51,435 bases of DNA from Pseudomonadota bacterium. GTDB lineage: Bacteria; Pseudomonadota; Alphaproteobacteria; Rhizobiales; Tepidamorphaceae. The notes under the pieces were generated by a model. The model saw only the letters and a program-made list of their open reading frames with translations, searched no databases and was not told the DNA's origin. Shown one piece after another: positions 1-8,983 of this stretch (position 1 is its first letter; each line of letters starts with the position of its first letter). The DNA is taken from contig JAEWYT010000159.1 of assembly GCA_023458595.1 (NCBI GenBank), positions 1 through 51,435 of the forward strand, in the 5' to 3' direction. Both the position numbers and the translations under genes were made by a program.

Positions 1-40
1 CCGCCGCTCCTGCCCCCCACACCCCCCCGTCCCGGAGGGT

Positions 41-112
41 TTGCGATCGGCGGACGCCCGCCGGGAAATCGGGTGTTCCCGATTTCCCGCCGGATCGCCT
101 CGCCGATCGCAA
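41..112. repeat. Nested inverted repeat (REP-like) beside cydA
   Basis: Two nested perfect inverted repeats are visible. The outer arms TTGCGATCGGCG (41-52) and CGCCGATCGCAA (101-112) pair over 12 bases, and the inner arms CGGGAAATCGGG (62-73) and CCCGATTTCCCG (78-89) pair over 12 bases around a 4-base loop. It lies 33 bases past the cydA stop codon. It looks like a repetitive extragenic palindrome and may also end cydA transcription. No run of T follows, so a classical terminator is less likely. No second copy was found in this window. Confidence 0.65.
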
Positions 113-144
113 GCAGAATTGCTTCCATTTGACCATGAGTGGCT

Positions 145-1554
145 CTAACCGCCTCCCCCGCGATAGGCCCCGCGACCGCTGGCCGGTCCGACCGCGGCGA
201 GCGGCCGGCCCGGCACCGGCTCCTCGCCCTCGTCCCAGAGCTGCACGGGCCCGCGCACCAGGAGCCGGTTCATGTAGTAGATGCCGAAGGAGAACACGAT
301 CCCGTAGACGACCACGAACAGGATCAGGCTGGTCAGCACGACATGCGCCGGCACCGGCGAGGCCGCGTCCGCCGTCTTCAGGATCCCGGTCGCGAGCCAC
401 GGCTGCCTGCCCACCTCGGTGACGACCCAGCCGGCAAGCACGGCGACGAAGCCGCTCGGCCACATCCACGAGGCGATCCGCAGGAATCCCCGGTTCGTCT
501 CCAGCGACCCGCGCCACCACAGCAGCCCGCCGGCCCAGGCGACGAGGATCATCAGCACGCCGATGCCGACCATGATGCGGAAGCCGAAGAACGGGCCCCA
601 CAGGGGCGGCCTGTCCTCGGGCGGAAACGCCTTGAGGCCGGGATAGGAGCCGTCGAGCGAATGGGTGATGATGAGGCTGCCGAGATAGGGCACGGAGATC
701 TGATAGTCGTTCTTCTCCTGCGCCTCGTCGGGCCAGGCGAAGACGACGAGCGGCACCGGGCCCGGCGCGTCCGCCTCCCAGTGCCCCTCGATCGCGGCCA
801 GCTTCGCCGGCTGGTGCTCTCGCACGACGAGGCCGCTCTGGTCGCCGATCAGCGCCTGCAGCGGCGCCAGCACGATCGCCATCCCGAGCCCCATCTTCAG
901 CATGATCCGGGCGTAGTCGCGGTGCTTGCCGGCCAGCAGGTAGCGCGCCCCGATCGCCAGCACCACGAAGGAGGTGGTCAGGTAGGCGGCCGTCAGCATG
1001 TGGGCGAAGCGGTAGGGGAAGGTCGGCGAGAAGACGATCTTCACCCAGTCGTCCGGATAGGCGATGCCGTCGCGCACCACGTGGCCGGCGGGAAACTGCA
1101 TCCAGCTGTTCGCCGAGAGTATCCAGAAGGCCGAACTCATGGTGCCGACGGCGACGAACACCGCCGACATGACGTGCAGCCACGGCGGCACCCTCTTCCA
1201 CCCGAACAGCATGATTCCGAGGAACGTCGCCTCCAGGAAGAAGGCGGTCAGCACCTCGTAGCCGATCAGCGGCGCCACGACGTTGCCGACGACGTCGGAG
1301 AATCGGCTCCAGTTGGTGCCGAACTGGTAGGACAGCACGAGACCGGAGACCACGCCCATCGCGAAGGAGACCGCGAAGACCTTCGTCCAGAAATGGGCGA
1401 GCTCGCGGTAGCGGTCGTTGCCGGTGCGCCGCCACACGACGAGCAGCGTCGCGATCCAGGCCGACAGGCCGATCGTGAAGCTCGGGAAGATGATGTGGAA
1501 CGCGACCGTGAACGCGAACTGGACCCGCGCGAGCAAGACAGGGTCGAGATCCAT
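145..1554 (-). CDS. cydA: Cytochrome bd-type (cyanide-insensitive) quinol oxidase subunit I
   Basis: 469-residue polytopic inner-membrane protein of the CydA/CioA family, which oxidises quinol and passes electrons to haems b and d for O2 reduction. The N-terminus carries the conserved helix with the haem-ligand His20 (AFHIIFPSFTIGL). A second conserved His sits in FAHMLTAAYL, and the quinol-site region GLVVREHQPAKLAAIEG and the motif EVGRQPW are present. The protein is shorter than E. coli CydA (about 520), consistent with the short Q-loop of cyanide-insensitive oxidases. The ATG at 1554 has AGGT nine bases upstream. The usual partner cydB does not start in the 144 bases left before the window edge, so either it lies further away or the gene is solitary. 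Confidence 0.93.
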   Translation of the reverse strand: MDLDPVLLARVQFAFTVAFHIIFPSFTIGLSAWIATLLVVWRRTGNDRYRELAHFWTKVFAVSFAMGVVSGLVLSYQFGTNWSRFSDVVGNVVAPLIGYEVLTAFFLEATFLGIMLFGWKRVPPWLHVMSAVFVAVGTMSSAFWILSANSWMQFPAGHVVRDGIAYPDDWVKIVFSPTFPYRFAHMLTAAYLTTSFVVLAIGARYLLAGKHRDYARIMLKMGLGMAIVLAPLQALIGDQSGLVVREHQPAKLAAIEGHWEADAPGPVPLVVFAWPDEAQEKNDYQISVPYLGSLIITHSLDGSYPGLKAFPPEDRPPLWGPFFGFRIMVGIGVLMILVAWAGGLLWWRGSLETNRGFLRIASWMWPSGFVAVLAGWVVTEVGRQPWLATGILKTADAASPVPAHVVLTSLILFVVVYGIVFSFGIYYMNRLLVRGPVQLWDEGEEPVPGRPLAAVGPASGRGAYRGGGG

Positions 1555-1567
1555 CGCAGCCTACCTC

Positions 1568-1603
1568 GCACATTCCCGGGCATATTTCCGGACGTATTTC
1601 CGA
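1568..1603. repeat. Three-copy 12-bp tandem repeat upstream of cydA
   Basis: Three consecutive 12-base units start at 1568, 1580 and 1592 (GCACATTCCCGG, GCATATTTCCGG, ACGTATTTCCGA), with a decayed fourth unit after them. The array sits 14 to 49 bases in front of the cydA start codon, in the only spacer between cydA and the lipoprotein gene. A regular spacing near one helical turn would suit a protein-binding array or a leader element. No function is established. Confidence 0.6.
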
Positions 1604-1667
1604 CGATTCGCCGGAAGCTTAGCATGCGAAACAGCGAATTTGAGGCGGGAGGCGGCCCTCGGTTGCG

Positions 1668-2282
1668 TCAGATCTTCGCAAGCGTCCAGGTGACGATCTC
1701 CGTCGACACCTTCTCGAAGGCCGCGTTCATCGCCGCCACCAGGTCGCCCGCGTCGTTGCCGGAAACCGGTTCTCGCGCCTCGAAGGTGCGCGAGGCGATC
1801 ACGCGGCCCGACTGGTCGCCGACGATGCGCACGTTGATCGCCACGACCGCGACGTTGTTCTGCGCGTCGATGTGGAAGTCGCGCAGGTCGGTGACGAGGC
1901 CGACGTCGCTGACGACGGCGCTGCCGGGCACGCCGACGGAACGCACGTGTCCGGTGTTCTGGAAGGCGTCGATGAGCCGGGCCTGGACGAGCTTCGGCAC
2001 CCGGTCGCTCCACTGCGCCTTGGCGAGATAGGTGATCTCGGTCGGGCTCGGCCGCACCACGATCCGCTCGCTGTCGAGCGCGCCGACGACAGTCGGCTCT
2101 GTCACCGCGAACTGCACCGACGTCGCGCCGATGCCGGAGGGAAAGCTGGTCGGCGCCTGCAGGTCGAAGGTCGCCGGCGCGGGCTTGGACGCGAGAGCGC
2201 AGCCGCCGGCCAGAGCCGCCAACGCCAGCACGACACCCTGTCGCCAGACCTTCAGCACGAAATCCCCCTGCCCCTCACGCAT
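1668..2282 (-). CDS. ABC-type transport auxiliary lipoprotein (PqiC/MlaC-context lipoprotein)
   Basis: 204-residue outer-membrane lipoprotein of the ABC-transport auxiliary family (PqiC-like). The N-terminus has a hydrophobic stretch ending in the lipobox LAGGC, so the mature protein begins at that Cys. The middle contains the family's IVVRPSPTEI and AQWSDRVPKLVQARLIDAFQN segments. It follows the MCE gene by 29 bases on the same strand and is the last gene of a four-gene lipid-transport operon. The ATG at 2282 has GGATGAGAG upstream. A GTG at 2258 with GGGGGA upstream would give a more compact signal peptide and may be the real start. Confidence 0.85.
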   Translation of the reverse strand: MREGQGDFVLKVWRQGVVLALAALAGGCALASKPAPATFDLQAPTSFPSGIGATSVQFAVTEPTVVGALDSERIVVRPSPTEITYLAKAQWSDRVPKLVQARLIDAFQNTGHVRSVGVPGSAVVSDVGLVTDLRDFHIDAQNNVAVVAINVRIVGDQSGRVIASRTFEAREPVSGNDAGDLVAAMNAAFEKVSTEIVTWTLAKI

Positions 2283-2311
2283 CTCTCATCCGGCCGCCCC
2301 CGACCGGCGCC

Positions 2312-3640
2312 TCAAAATCGGCGGCCCGGATTGTATTCGGGCACCGACGAACGTCCAGACAGAAAACCGGCCGGATTCTGCTCGAGATTCGACAGGGCCC
2401 GGTCGATGTTCGACATCGTCCGGCGGCCTTCCGACATGAATGCCTGGAAATCCTTCAGGCCGCCGACGCCGTAGCGCTGCACGTCCGAGGTGATCGTGTC
2501 GAGCTTGGCGTTCAGGTTGTCGGCGAGCGTGCGGAACGACCTCGCCGCTTCGTTGATGTTGGTGATCATGCTCTCGCCGTCCTTGCCGCCGAGCATGCCG
2601 TCGACCTTCTGCAGGAGCCCGTCGAGACGCGCCGAGGCCTTGCGGAACTCCGCGGCGGTGGCCGTGGCGTCGTCGATGAACTGCGAGATTTCCTTGTCCT
2701 TGCCGGCGATCGTCGTCGTCACCTTGTCGAAGTTCTCGACGGTGCGCGAGATCGCCGCCGGATCGACCGCGGAGACGACCTTCTTCACGTCGTCGGCGAT
2801 GCCTTCGAGCTTGCCGGCGAACTTGTTGACCCGTTCCGCCGCCTGCCCCGCGTTCTCCGCGAGCACGGTGATCTTGTCGGAATTGGCGGCGAGGGCGTCC
2901 GCGAAGGTTCGCACGTCGCCCACGATCGCGCGGATCTCGTCGGGCTGGATCGCCTTGACGACGTCGTTGAGGTTGTCGGCCAGCACCTGTATTCGCCCGC
3001 CGACCTCGTTGATCCGCCGCGCCGCCGCGCTCGCGTCCTCGATGAAGCTCGACACCTTGTCGGAATTCGCCGCGAGCGCGTTCGAGAAGGTCTCGATGTT
3101 GTGGATCGTGTTGGTGACGGCCGTCTCGTTGTTGGCGACGAGCGAATCGATGCGCGTGGCGATCGAATCGACCTTGGTCAGGATCGACTTCGCCCCTTCC
3201 ATCAGGTCCTGGAAGGTCGACTTCTCCGCGTAGATGATCGGCGGCTCCTCGGACGCGCCCCAGGCTTCCCTGAGGGGCCTCGCGTCGGCCTTGCTGGTCT
3301 TCAGCTGGACGAAGCCGACGCCGGTGATGCCCGTGAACTGGAGCTGCGCCGTCGTGTCCACGTTGATCGGGTATTGCGGGTCGATCTGGATCAGCGCGAC
3401 GACCTGCGCCGGATCGTCCTTGGCGACCGACAGGCTCATCACGTCGCCCGCCTTGATGCCGTTGTAGAGAACGGAGCTGCCCTTGTTCAGGCCGGTCACC
3501 TCGTCGGAGAAGACGACGCGATACTGCACGCGCCCGGACGACTCGCCGTAGGCGCCGATCCAGTAGATGAACCCGAACGCGCCCGCGATGACCGCGAGCG
3601 TGAAGAAGCCGACGATGAGGGGGCTGGACCGGATTTCCAT
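2312..3640 (-). CDS. MCE (MlaD-type) periplasmic lipid-binding protein
   Basis: 442-residue MCE-family protein: one N-terminal transmembrane anchor (about residues 5-28), one MCE beta-barrel domain (about 38-120, including RVVFSDEVTGLNKGSSVLYNGIKAGDV), then a long helical, heptad-rich tail rich in NLND/ADAL-type repeats. MCE proteins form hexameric rings that carry phospholipid or other hydrophobic substrates between membranes. The ATG at 3640 begins 8 bases after the ATPase stop. The open frame runs further upstream, but that part reads the ATPase gene out of frame. The tail with repeated ALAANSDK and AARRINEVGGR-like segments suggests a coiled-coil needle of the YebT/PqiB kind or an extended tether. 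Confidence 0.92.
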   Translation of the reverse strand: MEIRSSPLIVGFFTLAVIAGAFGFIYWIGAYGESSGRVQYRVVFSDEVTGLNKGSSVLYNGIKAGDVMSLSVAKDDPAQVVALIQIDPQYPINVDTTAQLQFTGITGVGFVQLKTSKADARPLREAWGASEEPPIIYAEKSTFQDLMEGAKSILTKVDSIATRIDSLVANNETAVTNTIHNIETFSNALAANSDKVSSFIEDASAAARRINEVGGRIQVLADNLNDVVKAIQPDEIRAIVGDVRTFADALAANSDKITVLAENAGQAAERVNKFAGKLEGIADDVKKVVSAVDPAAISRTVENFDKVTTTIAGKDKEISQFIDDATATAAEFRKASARLDGLLQKVDGMLGGKDGESMITNINEAARSFRTLADNLNAKLDTITSDVQRYGVGGLKDFQAFMSEGRRTMSNIDRALSNLEQNPAGFLSGRSSVPEYNPGRRF

Positions 3641-3648
3641 ACCCGCCG

Positions 3649-4506
3649 CTAACTCCCACTGATTCGGGCTGCGACGCCGCGCGCCCGCTTGCCGCGGAAA
3701 TACTCCTGGATCCACGGATCGGGGTTCTCGATCACCGTCTTGAGGTCTCCCGCGACGAGGATCCGCTTGTTGCCGAGCGCCGCAACCCGATCGCAAATCG
3801 AGAACAGGCTGTCGAGGTCGTGGGTTACCATGAAAACCGTCAGACCTAAAGTCTCGCGCAGCTTGGAGATCAGGTCGTCGAATTCCGCCGCGCCGATCGG
3901 ATCGAGACCCGAGGTCGGCTCGTCCAGGAACACGAGATCGGGGTCGAGCGCCAGCGCCCGGGCGAGCGCCGCGCGCTTGATCATGCCGCCCGAAAGCTCC
4001 GCCGGGTACTTGTCGGCCGCGTCCGGCCGCAGGCCGACCATGGCGATCTTCAGCTCGGCGAGCTCGTCCATCAGCGGTTGCGGCATCTGCAGGTGCTCGC
4101 GCATGGGCACCTGGATGTTCTGCTTCACCGTCAGCGAGGAGAACAGCGCGCCCTGCTGGAAAAGGATGCCCCAGCGCCGCTCCACCGCGCGCCGCTCCGG
4201 CGGGCTCGCCTTGTCGATGTCGACGCCGAACATCTCGACGGAGCCCGCCCGGCGCGGCAGAAGGCCGATCAGCGTGCGCAGGAGCACCGACTTGCCGGTT
4301 CCCGACCCGCCGACGACGCCGAGGATCTCGCCGCGATAGACGTCGATGTCGAGGCCCTCAAGCACGTTCGTCTCGCCGAACCCGACGGTCAGCCCGCGGG
4401 CGCGGATGACGACGTCGTCGGAACCGCCGGGATCGCCGGGACCGACGGCATCGGCCGCCCCGGCTCCGTTGGCGCCCCGCGCCCCGATCGTGCCCGCCCC
4501 CGCCAT
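3649..4506 (-). CDS. MlaF-like ABC transporter ATPase (lipid transport)
   Basis: 285-residue ABC ATPase. Walker A GGSGTGKS, the signature LSGGM, Walker B LVFLDEPTSGLDP and the H-loop VTHDLDS are all intact. The sequence GGMIKRAALARALALDPDLVFLDEP is typical of the Mla/Ttg2A class. The first 35 residues are a Gly/Ala-rich, probably disordered extension. The ATG at 4506 shares its A with the TGA of the permease gene (TGATG), so translation is coupled. It should energise the permease below and the MCE ring protein. The family members named MlaF move glycerophospholipids across the envelope; the substrate here is not shown by sequence. Confidence 0.93.
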   Translation of the reverse strand: MAGAGTIGARGANGAGAADAVGPGDPGGSDDVVIRARGLTVGFGETNVLEGLDIDVYRGEILGVVGGSGTGKSVLLRTLIGLLPRRAGSVEMFGVDIDKASPPERRAVERRWGILFQQGALFSSLTVKQNIQVPMREHLQMPQPLMDELAELKIAMVGLRPDAADKYPAELSGGMIKRAALARALALDPDLVFLDEPTSGLDPIGAAEFDDLISKLRETLGLTVFMVTHDLDSLFSICDRVAALGNKRILVAGDLKTVIENPDPWIQEYFRGKRARGVAARISGS

Positions 4507-5642
4507 CAGTAGTCGATCGCCGCGAAGAACATGGCGAACAGGCCGTCCAGGACGATGACCATGAAGATCGCCTTCACCACCGAGGCGGTCGTCTGCCGGC
4601 CGAGCGATTCGGCGCTGCCCTTCACCTGCAGGCCTTCCAGGCAGGCGATCATGCCGATCACCAGCGCCATGAAGGGCGCCTTGATGAGGCCGACCATGAA
4701 CGTGTTGATCTCCACCGCGCTGCGCAGATACGGGATGAAGCTGGCCGGCGGCATGTCGATGTAGATCCAGGCGACGAGGCCCGCCCCGGCCAGCGCCGAC
4801 ATGTCGGCGACGAACGTCAGGAGCGGCAGCGCCATGATGAGCGCGATCAGCCGCGGCACGATGAGGACTTCGACGGGATCGAGCGCCAGCGTCTGCAGGG
4901 CGTCGATCTCCTCGCGCATCTTCATCGAGCCGATCTCGGCGGTGATCGCGCTGCCCGACCGCCCCGCGACCATGATCGCGGTCAGCAGCAGGCCGATCTC
5001 GCGCAGGACCAGGATGCCGGCGAGGTCGATCGACAGGATCTCCGCGCCGAACTGGCGCAGCTGGTAGGCGCCCTGCTGCTCGATGATGCCGCCGATCAGG
5101 AACGAGATCAGCGCGATGATCGGCACGGCGCGCACGCCCATGTATTCCAGATGGTAGGTGATCGAGGTCAGCCGGAACCGCCACGGTCGTACCAGGAAGC
5201 CCGCCATGATGATGGCGGAGGCGCCCAGGAGTTCCGTCAGCCGGGCGAGGTCGCGACCCGAATCGATGACCGCGTTGCCGGTATCGGAGACCATCTGCAT
5301 CAGGATCGGCGGGCGCTTGCGCGGCGGCACCGGCTCGTGCTCGGCCTTTTCCACCTCGCCGATCAGGATCTCCCGCGACGGCCCGACGCCCGTGTAGACG
5401 ACTTCGACGCCGCCGTTCGTCAGGTTCTCCGCCGTGCGGTGGATCAGCCACGCTCCGGCGGTGTCGAGCCGCTCGATCCCGGACAGGTCGATCGTCACGC
5501 GCCGCACGCCGGCGGGCAGCCTGGCCGCCTGGCTGATCTCGCCGTCGAGCCGCTCGGCGTCGACGACCGTCCAGTTGCCCGCCGGCGCGAGCACGATCGC
5601 CTCGCCGGAGCCGGAAACGACTATCGCCGGTCGCTGGTCCAT
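4506..5642 (-). CDS. STAS-MlaE fusion permease (lipid ABC transporter)
   Basis: 378-residue fusion protein. Residues 1-105 form a STAS domain (RRVTIDLSGIERLDTAGAWL), the equivalent of separate MlaB. Residues 125-378 form the MlaE-type permease, with several membrane helices and conserved motifs such as EYMGVRAVPIIALISFLIG, GRSGSAITAEIGSMKMREEIDAL and the C-terminal KAIFMVIVLDGLFA. It is the first gene of the operon permease, ATPase, MCE protein, lipoprotein, which together form a complete Mla-like envelope lipid transporter. The ATG at 5642 opens 168 bases from the divergent dgcN gene, so the promoter should lie in that gap. Confidence 0.94.
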   Translation of the reverse strand: MDQRPAIVVSGSGEAIVLAPAGNWTVVDAERLDGEISQAARLPAGVRRVTIDLSGIERLDTAGAWLIHRTAENLTNGGVEVVYTGVGPSREILIGEVEKAEHEPVPPRKRPPILMQMVSDTGNAVIDSGRDLARLTELLGASAIIMAGFLVRPWRFRLTSITYHLEYMGVRAVPIIALISFLIGGIIEQQGAYQLRQFGAEILSIDLAGILVLREIGLLLTAIMVAGRSGSAITAEIGSMKMREEIDALQTLALDPVEVLIVPRLIALIMALPLLTFVADMSALAGAGLVAWIYIDMPPASFIPYLRSAVEINTFMVGLIKAPFMALVIGMIACLEGLQVKGSAESLGRQTTASVVKAIFMVIVLDGLFAMFFAAIDY

Positions 5643-5810
5643 GCAGTCAGTCAGCCCACCCGAATCAATGCGCGGGCGCTTGCTTCCGCCCGCTCGCCTC
5701 CGATATTACGGCGCATCTTGATGATCGCCACCGTCGGCAGCAACCCCCGGCGGCCATCCTCAGCCGCCGTCGCCGAAACGATTCTTCACCCCCTTCAGGA
5801 CCTAAATAGC

Positions 5811-6824
5811 ATGGAAATCGCGCGCCCCTATCTGCTGTTCCTCGGCGACGTCCACGACGACCTGGCCGCCAAGACCGCCTACGGCATCGTCGACTGGCGC
5901 CGCGACTGGTGCGTCGGCCAGATGCGCCTGCCCGGCTGCAACGCCGACGCCGAGCTGCCCGAGATGGACATCGAGGCGGCCGCCGGCGCCGGCGCGAAGA
6001 CCATGATCGTCGGCGTGGTCAATCCCGGCGGCGTGCTCCCCGACCACTGGGTGGAGACGATCGTGAAGGCCCTCGACGCCGGCATGGACATCGCGAGCGG
6101 CCTGCACATGCGGCTCGGCGAGGTTCCCGCGATCGCGGAGGCCGCCGCCCGCAACGGCCGCCAGCTCTTCGACGTGCGCCAGGCGACCGAGCGCTTCGCC
6201 ACCGGCAAGGGCACGAAACGCCCGGGACTGCGCCTCCTGACGGTCGGAACGGACTGCTCCGTCGGCAAGAAGTACGCCGCCCTGGCGCTCGAGAAAGGCA
6301 TGCGCGAGCGCGGTCTCGACGCCGATTTCCGCGCGACCGGCCAGACCGGCATCTTCATCTCCGGCCGCGGCGTCTCCGTCGACGCGGTCGTCGCCGACTT
6401 CATCTCCGGAGCCGCCGAATGGCTGACGCCCGCCAACGAGCCCGATCACTGGGACGTGGTGGAGGGCCAGGGCTCGCTGTTCCATCCCTCCTTCGCCGGC
6501 GTCACCCTCGGCCTCCTGCACGGCGCCCAGCCGGACGCCTTCGTCGTCTGCCACGAGCCGACGCGCACGAAGATGCGCAACGTCCAGCACCCGATCCCAA
6601 CCATCCGCGAGGTGATCGACGCAACGGTCTATTGCGGAAAGCTGACCAATCCGGCGATCATCTGCGTCGGCATCGCAATCAATACCGAGAAGCTGGACGA
6701 GGCGGAGGCCAGGGCGCTCTGCCAGGAGACGGCGATCGAATACGAGGTGCCGGCCACCGACCCGGTGCGCTTCGGGGTCGACGGCATCGTCGAGCGCCTG
6801 ATGCAGGAGTTCCACACGCGATGA
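5811..6824 (+). CDS. dgcN: D-glutamate N-acetyltransferase DgcN (DUF1611 family)
   Basis: 337-residue DUF1611-family protein. It has an N-terminal Rossmann-like part (about 1-135) and a C-terminal P-loop part that begins with TVGTDCSVGKKYAA, a Walker-A-like loop. DgcN enzymes acetylate D-glutamate to N-acetyl-D-glutamate, the first step of a D-Glu catabolic route described in marine bacteria. The start ATG at 5811 is preceded by AGGA. The frame is open far upstream only because it is antisense to the permease gene. The stop overlaps the start of dgcA by four bases (ATGA), matching the known dgcN-dgcA pairing. Confidence 0.88.
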   Translation: MEIARPYLLFLGDVHDDLAAKTAYGIVDWRRDWCVGQMRLPGCNADAELPEMDIEAAAGAGAKTMIVGVVNPGGVLPDHWVETIVKALDAGMDIASGLHMRLGEVPAIAEAAARNGRQLFDVRQATERFATGKGTKRPGLRLLTVGTDCSVGKKYAALALEKGMRERGLDADFRATGQTGIFISGRGVSVDAVVADFISGAAEWLTPANEPDHWDVVEGQGSLFHPSFAGVTLGLLHGAQPDAFVVCHEPTRTKMRNVQHPIPTIREVIDATVYCGKLTNPAIICVGIAINTEKLDEAEARALCQETAIEYEVPATDPVRFGVDGIVERLMQEFHTR

Positions 6825-7804
6825 AGGGCGAACTGACCGTCTCCGTCGAATCCTGGCCGATCGCCGGCGGCTTCACGATCTCGCGGGGCACCAAGACCGA
6901 GGCGGTCGTGGTGGTCGCCGAGATCCGCGCCGGCGCCCATGTCGGCCGGGGCGAATGCGTGCCCTACGCGCGCTACGGCGAGACGGTCGAGGGCATCCGC
7001 GAGGAGATCCTGGGCTTCAAGGACAGGGTCGCCGCCGGCCTGACGCGCGAGGACCTCGCCGCCGCCCTGCCCGCGGGCGCCGCCCGCAACGCGCTCGACT
7101 GCGCCCTCTGGGACCTCGAGGCCAAGGAGAAGGGCAGGAGCGTGTGCGATCTGGCGGGTCTGGCCGCGCCGAAGCCGCTGGTCACCGCCTATACGCTGAG
7201 TCTCGGAACCCCCGAGGGCATGCACGAGGCGGCGAGGAAAGCGGCCCACCGCACGCTTCTGAAGGTGAAGCTCGGCGGTGACGGCGATGCGGAGCGGATA
7301 GCGGCGGTGCGCGAGGGCGCGCCGGACTCGCGCCTGATCGTCGACGCCAACGAGGGCTGGACGACCGACCGGATCGGGCCGCTGCTCGCCGCCTGTGCGA
7401 AGGCCGGCGTAGAACTCGTCGAGCAGCCCCTGCCCGCCGGTTCCGACGACGTCCTCGCCGACATCGACCGGCCGGTCACCGTCTGCGCCGACGAGAGCGT
7501 CCACGACCGGGGAAGCCTCACCGGCCTGTCGGCGCGCTACGACGCGGTCAACATCAAGCTCGACAAGACCGGCGGCTTCACCGAGGCGCTGGAGATGTCG
7601 AGGGCCGCCCGCGCGGAAGGGTTGAAGATCATGGTCGGCTGCATGCTGGCGACGTCGCTCGCCATGGCCCCGGCGGTCCTGGTCGCCCAGGACGCCGAAT
7701 GGGTCGATCTCGACGGCCCGCTGCTGCTGGCCCGCGACCGCCAGCCCGGCCTGCGCTACGAGGGCAGCGAGGTCTATCCGCCGGAACCGGCGCTATGGGG
7801 CTGA
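6821..7804 (+). CDS. dgcA: N-acetyl-D-glutamate racemase DgcA (enolase superfamily)
   Basis: 327-residue enolase-superfamily protein of the dipeptide-epimerase/muconate-cycloisomerase subgroup. The catalytic set is visible: the KVK motif in LLKVKLGGD, metal ligands D in IVDANEGW, E in LVEQPLP and D in VCADES, and the second catalytic Lys in VNIKLDKTGG. DgcA interconverts N-acetyl-D-Glu and N-acetyl-L-Glu, and here it is translationally coupled to dgcN. A plain L-Ala-D/L-Glu epimerase is the main alternative from sequence alone, but the neighbouring dgcN favours DgcA. The gene overlaps the convergent MFS gene by 12 bases. Confidence 0.88.
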   Translation: MKGELTVSVESWPIAGGFTISRGTKTEAVVVVAEIRAGAHVGRGECVPYARYGETVEGIREEILGFKDRVAAGLTREDLAAALPAGAARNALDCALWDLEAKEKGRSVCDLAGLAAPKPLVTAYTLSLGTPEGMHEAARKAAHRTLLKVKLGGDGDAERIAAVREGAPDSRLIVDANEGWTTDRIGPLLAACAKAGVELVEQPLPAGSDDVLADIDRPVTVCADESVHDRGSLTGLSARYDAVNIKLDKTGGFTEALEMSRAARAEGLKIMVGCMLATSLAMAPAVLVAQDAEWVDLDGPLLLARDRQPGLRYEGSEVYPPEPALWG

Positions 7805-8956
7805 CGCCGGCCGGCGCCTGAGCGACGCCAGTAGGACGATCCCGCCGACCGCCGCCATCGCCGCCATCGCGGCGTATCCGCCCGCGCCGTAGTGCCGGTA
7901 GAGCGGCCCGGCAATCAGCGTGACGAGCCCCGTCATCGCCCCGTAGACCGTGAAGTAGAGCCCCTGGGCACCGCTCGAATGCCGCTCCGGGGCGGCCTCG
8001 GTCAGGTAGTTCATGGCGGCCAGGTGGGTCGCCCCGAAGGTCAGCGCGTGCAGCGCCTGGATCGGGAAGTAGGCGGCGACCGGCCACACCCAGGCCATCA
8101 GCGTCCAGCGGACGAGCGAAGCGCCGACGCCGATCGCGAACAGGCCGCGCACGCCGAGCATCGGCACCACCCGGCTCGACACGGCGAACAGGCAGACTTC
8201 CAGGAGCACGCCGATCGCCCACAGCATTCCGATGGTCGCCGGCGAGATGCCCTCCGCCACCCAGCCTATCGAGCCGAAGGCGTAGTAGAAGGCGTGGCTC
8301 GCCTGCAGAAGCCCCGATCCGACGAGGACGCCGGCGAAGGCCGGCCGGCGCATCAGGCCGTAGAGTTCGGCGATGCCGGCCTTTTCCTTCGGCGCGGGCT
8401 CCGCCGGCCCGTCGCGGCGCGGCAGCGCCAGCGCCGCGACCGCCGTCGATAGTGCCGCAACGTTGAGCGCGATCAGCGCCCCCGCCCCTCCGGCGCGGGC
8501 GACGATCGCGCCGCCGACGATGTTGGCCGCGATGAAGGAGAGCGAGCCCCAGAGCCTGATCCGCCCGTAGTCGACCGCGTAGAGCCGCGCCCCGCGCATG
8601 GCGGTCGCCTCCGTGATTGGCATCAGCGGGTTCAGGAAGATCGAGACGAGCGCGGTGACGGCCGCGATCCCCAGGAACCCGTCGGTCAGGTGGTAGCCGA
8701 GGAACAGGACGGCGGTGACCGCCGAATAGAGCAGCATCGCGGTGCGCTTGGCCGGTAGCCTGTCGGCGAGAAACGTCATCGCCGGGGTCGCGCCGAGGCG
8801 AACGGCCATGGGAATTGCGAGAATCACGCTAATCTGCGTGGCCGAGAGGCCGCGCGATTCGAACCACAGCGGCAGATAGGGCAGTTGCAGCCCGAGGATC
8901 AGAAACAGGGTCGTGTAGTAGAGCGACAGGCTCCAGGTGAAGCGATTCCGGTCCAT
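7793..8956 (-). CDS. MFS transporter, HcaT/3-phenylpropionate permease-like
   Basis: 387-residue major facilitator with about 12 predicted helices, in two halves linked by a charged loop (RRDGPAEPAPKEKAGIAEL). The opening MDRNRFTWSLSLYYTTLFLILGLQLPYLPLWFESRGLSATQI (quoted in parts: LSLYYTTLFLILGLQLPYLP, then LSATQISVILA) is characteristic of the MFS_1-like/HcaT group. The ATG at 8956 is only 27 bases from the divergent CheZ-like gene, so their promoters must overlap coding sequence. It is convergent with dgcA. The substrate cannot be read from the sequence; a role with D-glutamate is possible but unsupported. Confidence 0.85.
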   Translation of the reverse strand: MDRNRFTWSLSLYYTTLFLILGLQLPYLPLWFESRGLSATQISVILAIPMAVRLGATPAMTFLADRLPAKRTAMLLYSAVTAVLFLGYHLTDGFLGIAAVTALVSIFLNPLMPITEATAMRGARLYAVDYGRIRLWGSLSFIAANIVGGAIVARAGGAGALIALNVAALSTAVAALALPRRDGPAEPAPKEKAGIAELYGLMRRPAFAGVLVGSGLLQASHAFYYAFGSIGWVAEGISPATIGMLWAIGVLLEVCLFAVSSRVVPMLGVRGLFAIGVGASLVRWTLMAWVWPVAAYFPIQALHALTFGATHLAAMNYLTEAAPERHSSGAQGLYFTVYGAMTGLVTLIAGPLYRHYGAGGYAAMAAMAAVGGIVLLASLRRRPASAP

Positions 8957-8983
8957 GACGACGATATCCCGGGCGGCCCGCGC

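Noticed and set aside
1..129. Possible cydB start or small protein (ATG at about 126, minus strand) right after cydA
   Set aside because: The frame runs straight through the nested palindrome and shows no hydrophobic CydB-like helix.
139..2031. Long open frame antisense to cydA and the lipoprotein gene
   Set aside because: Arg/His/Asp-rich composition, no domain signature, and it lies opposite two well-supported genes. Such frames are expected at this GC content.
5643..5810. Specific promoter for the mla-like operon and dgcN
   Set aside because: The spacer must contain divergent promoters, but no pair of -35/-10 boxes stood out.
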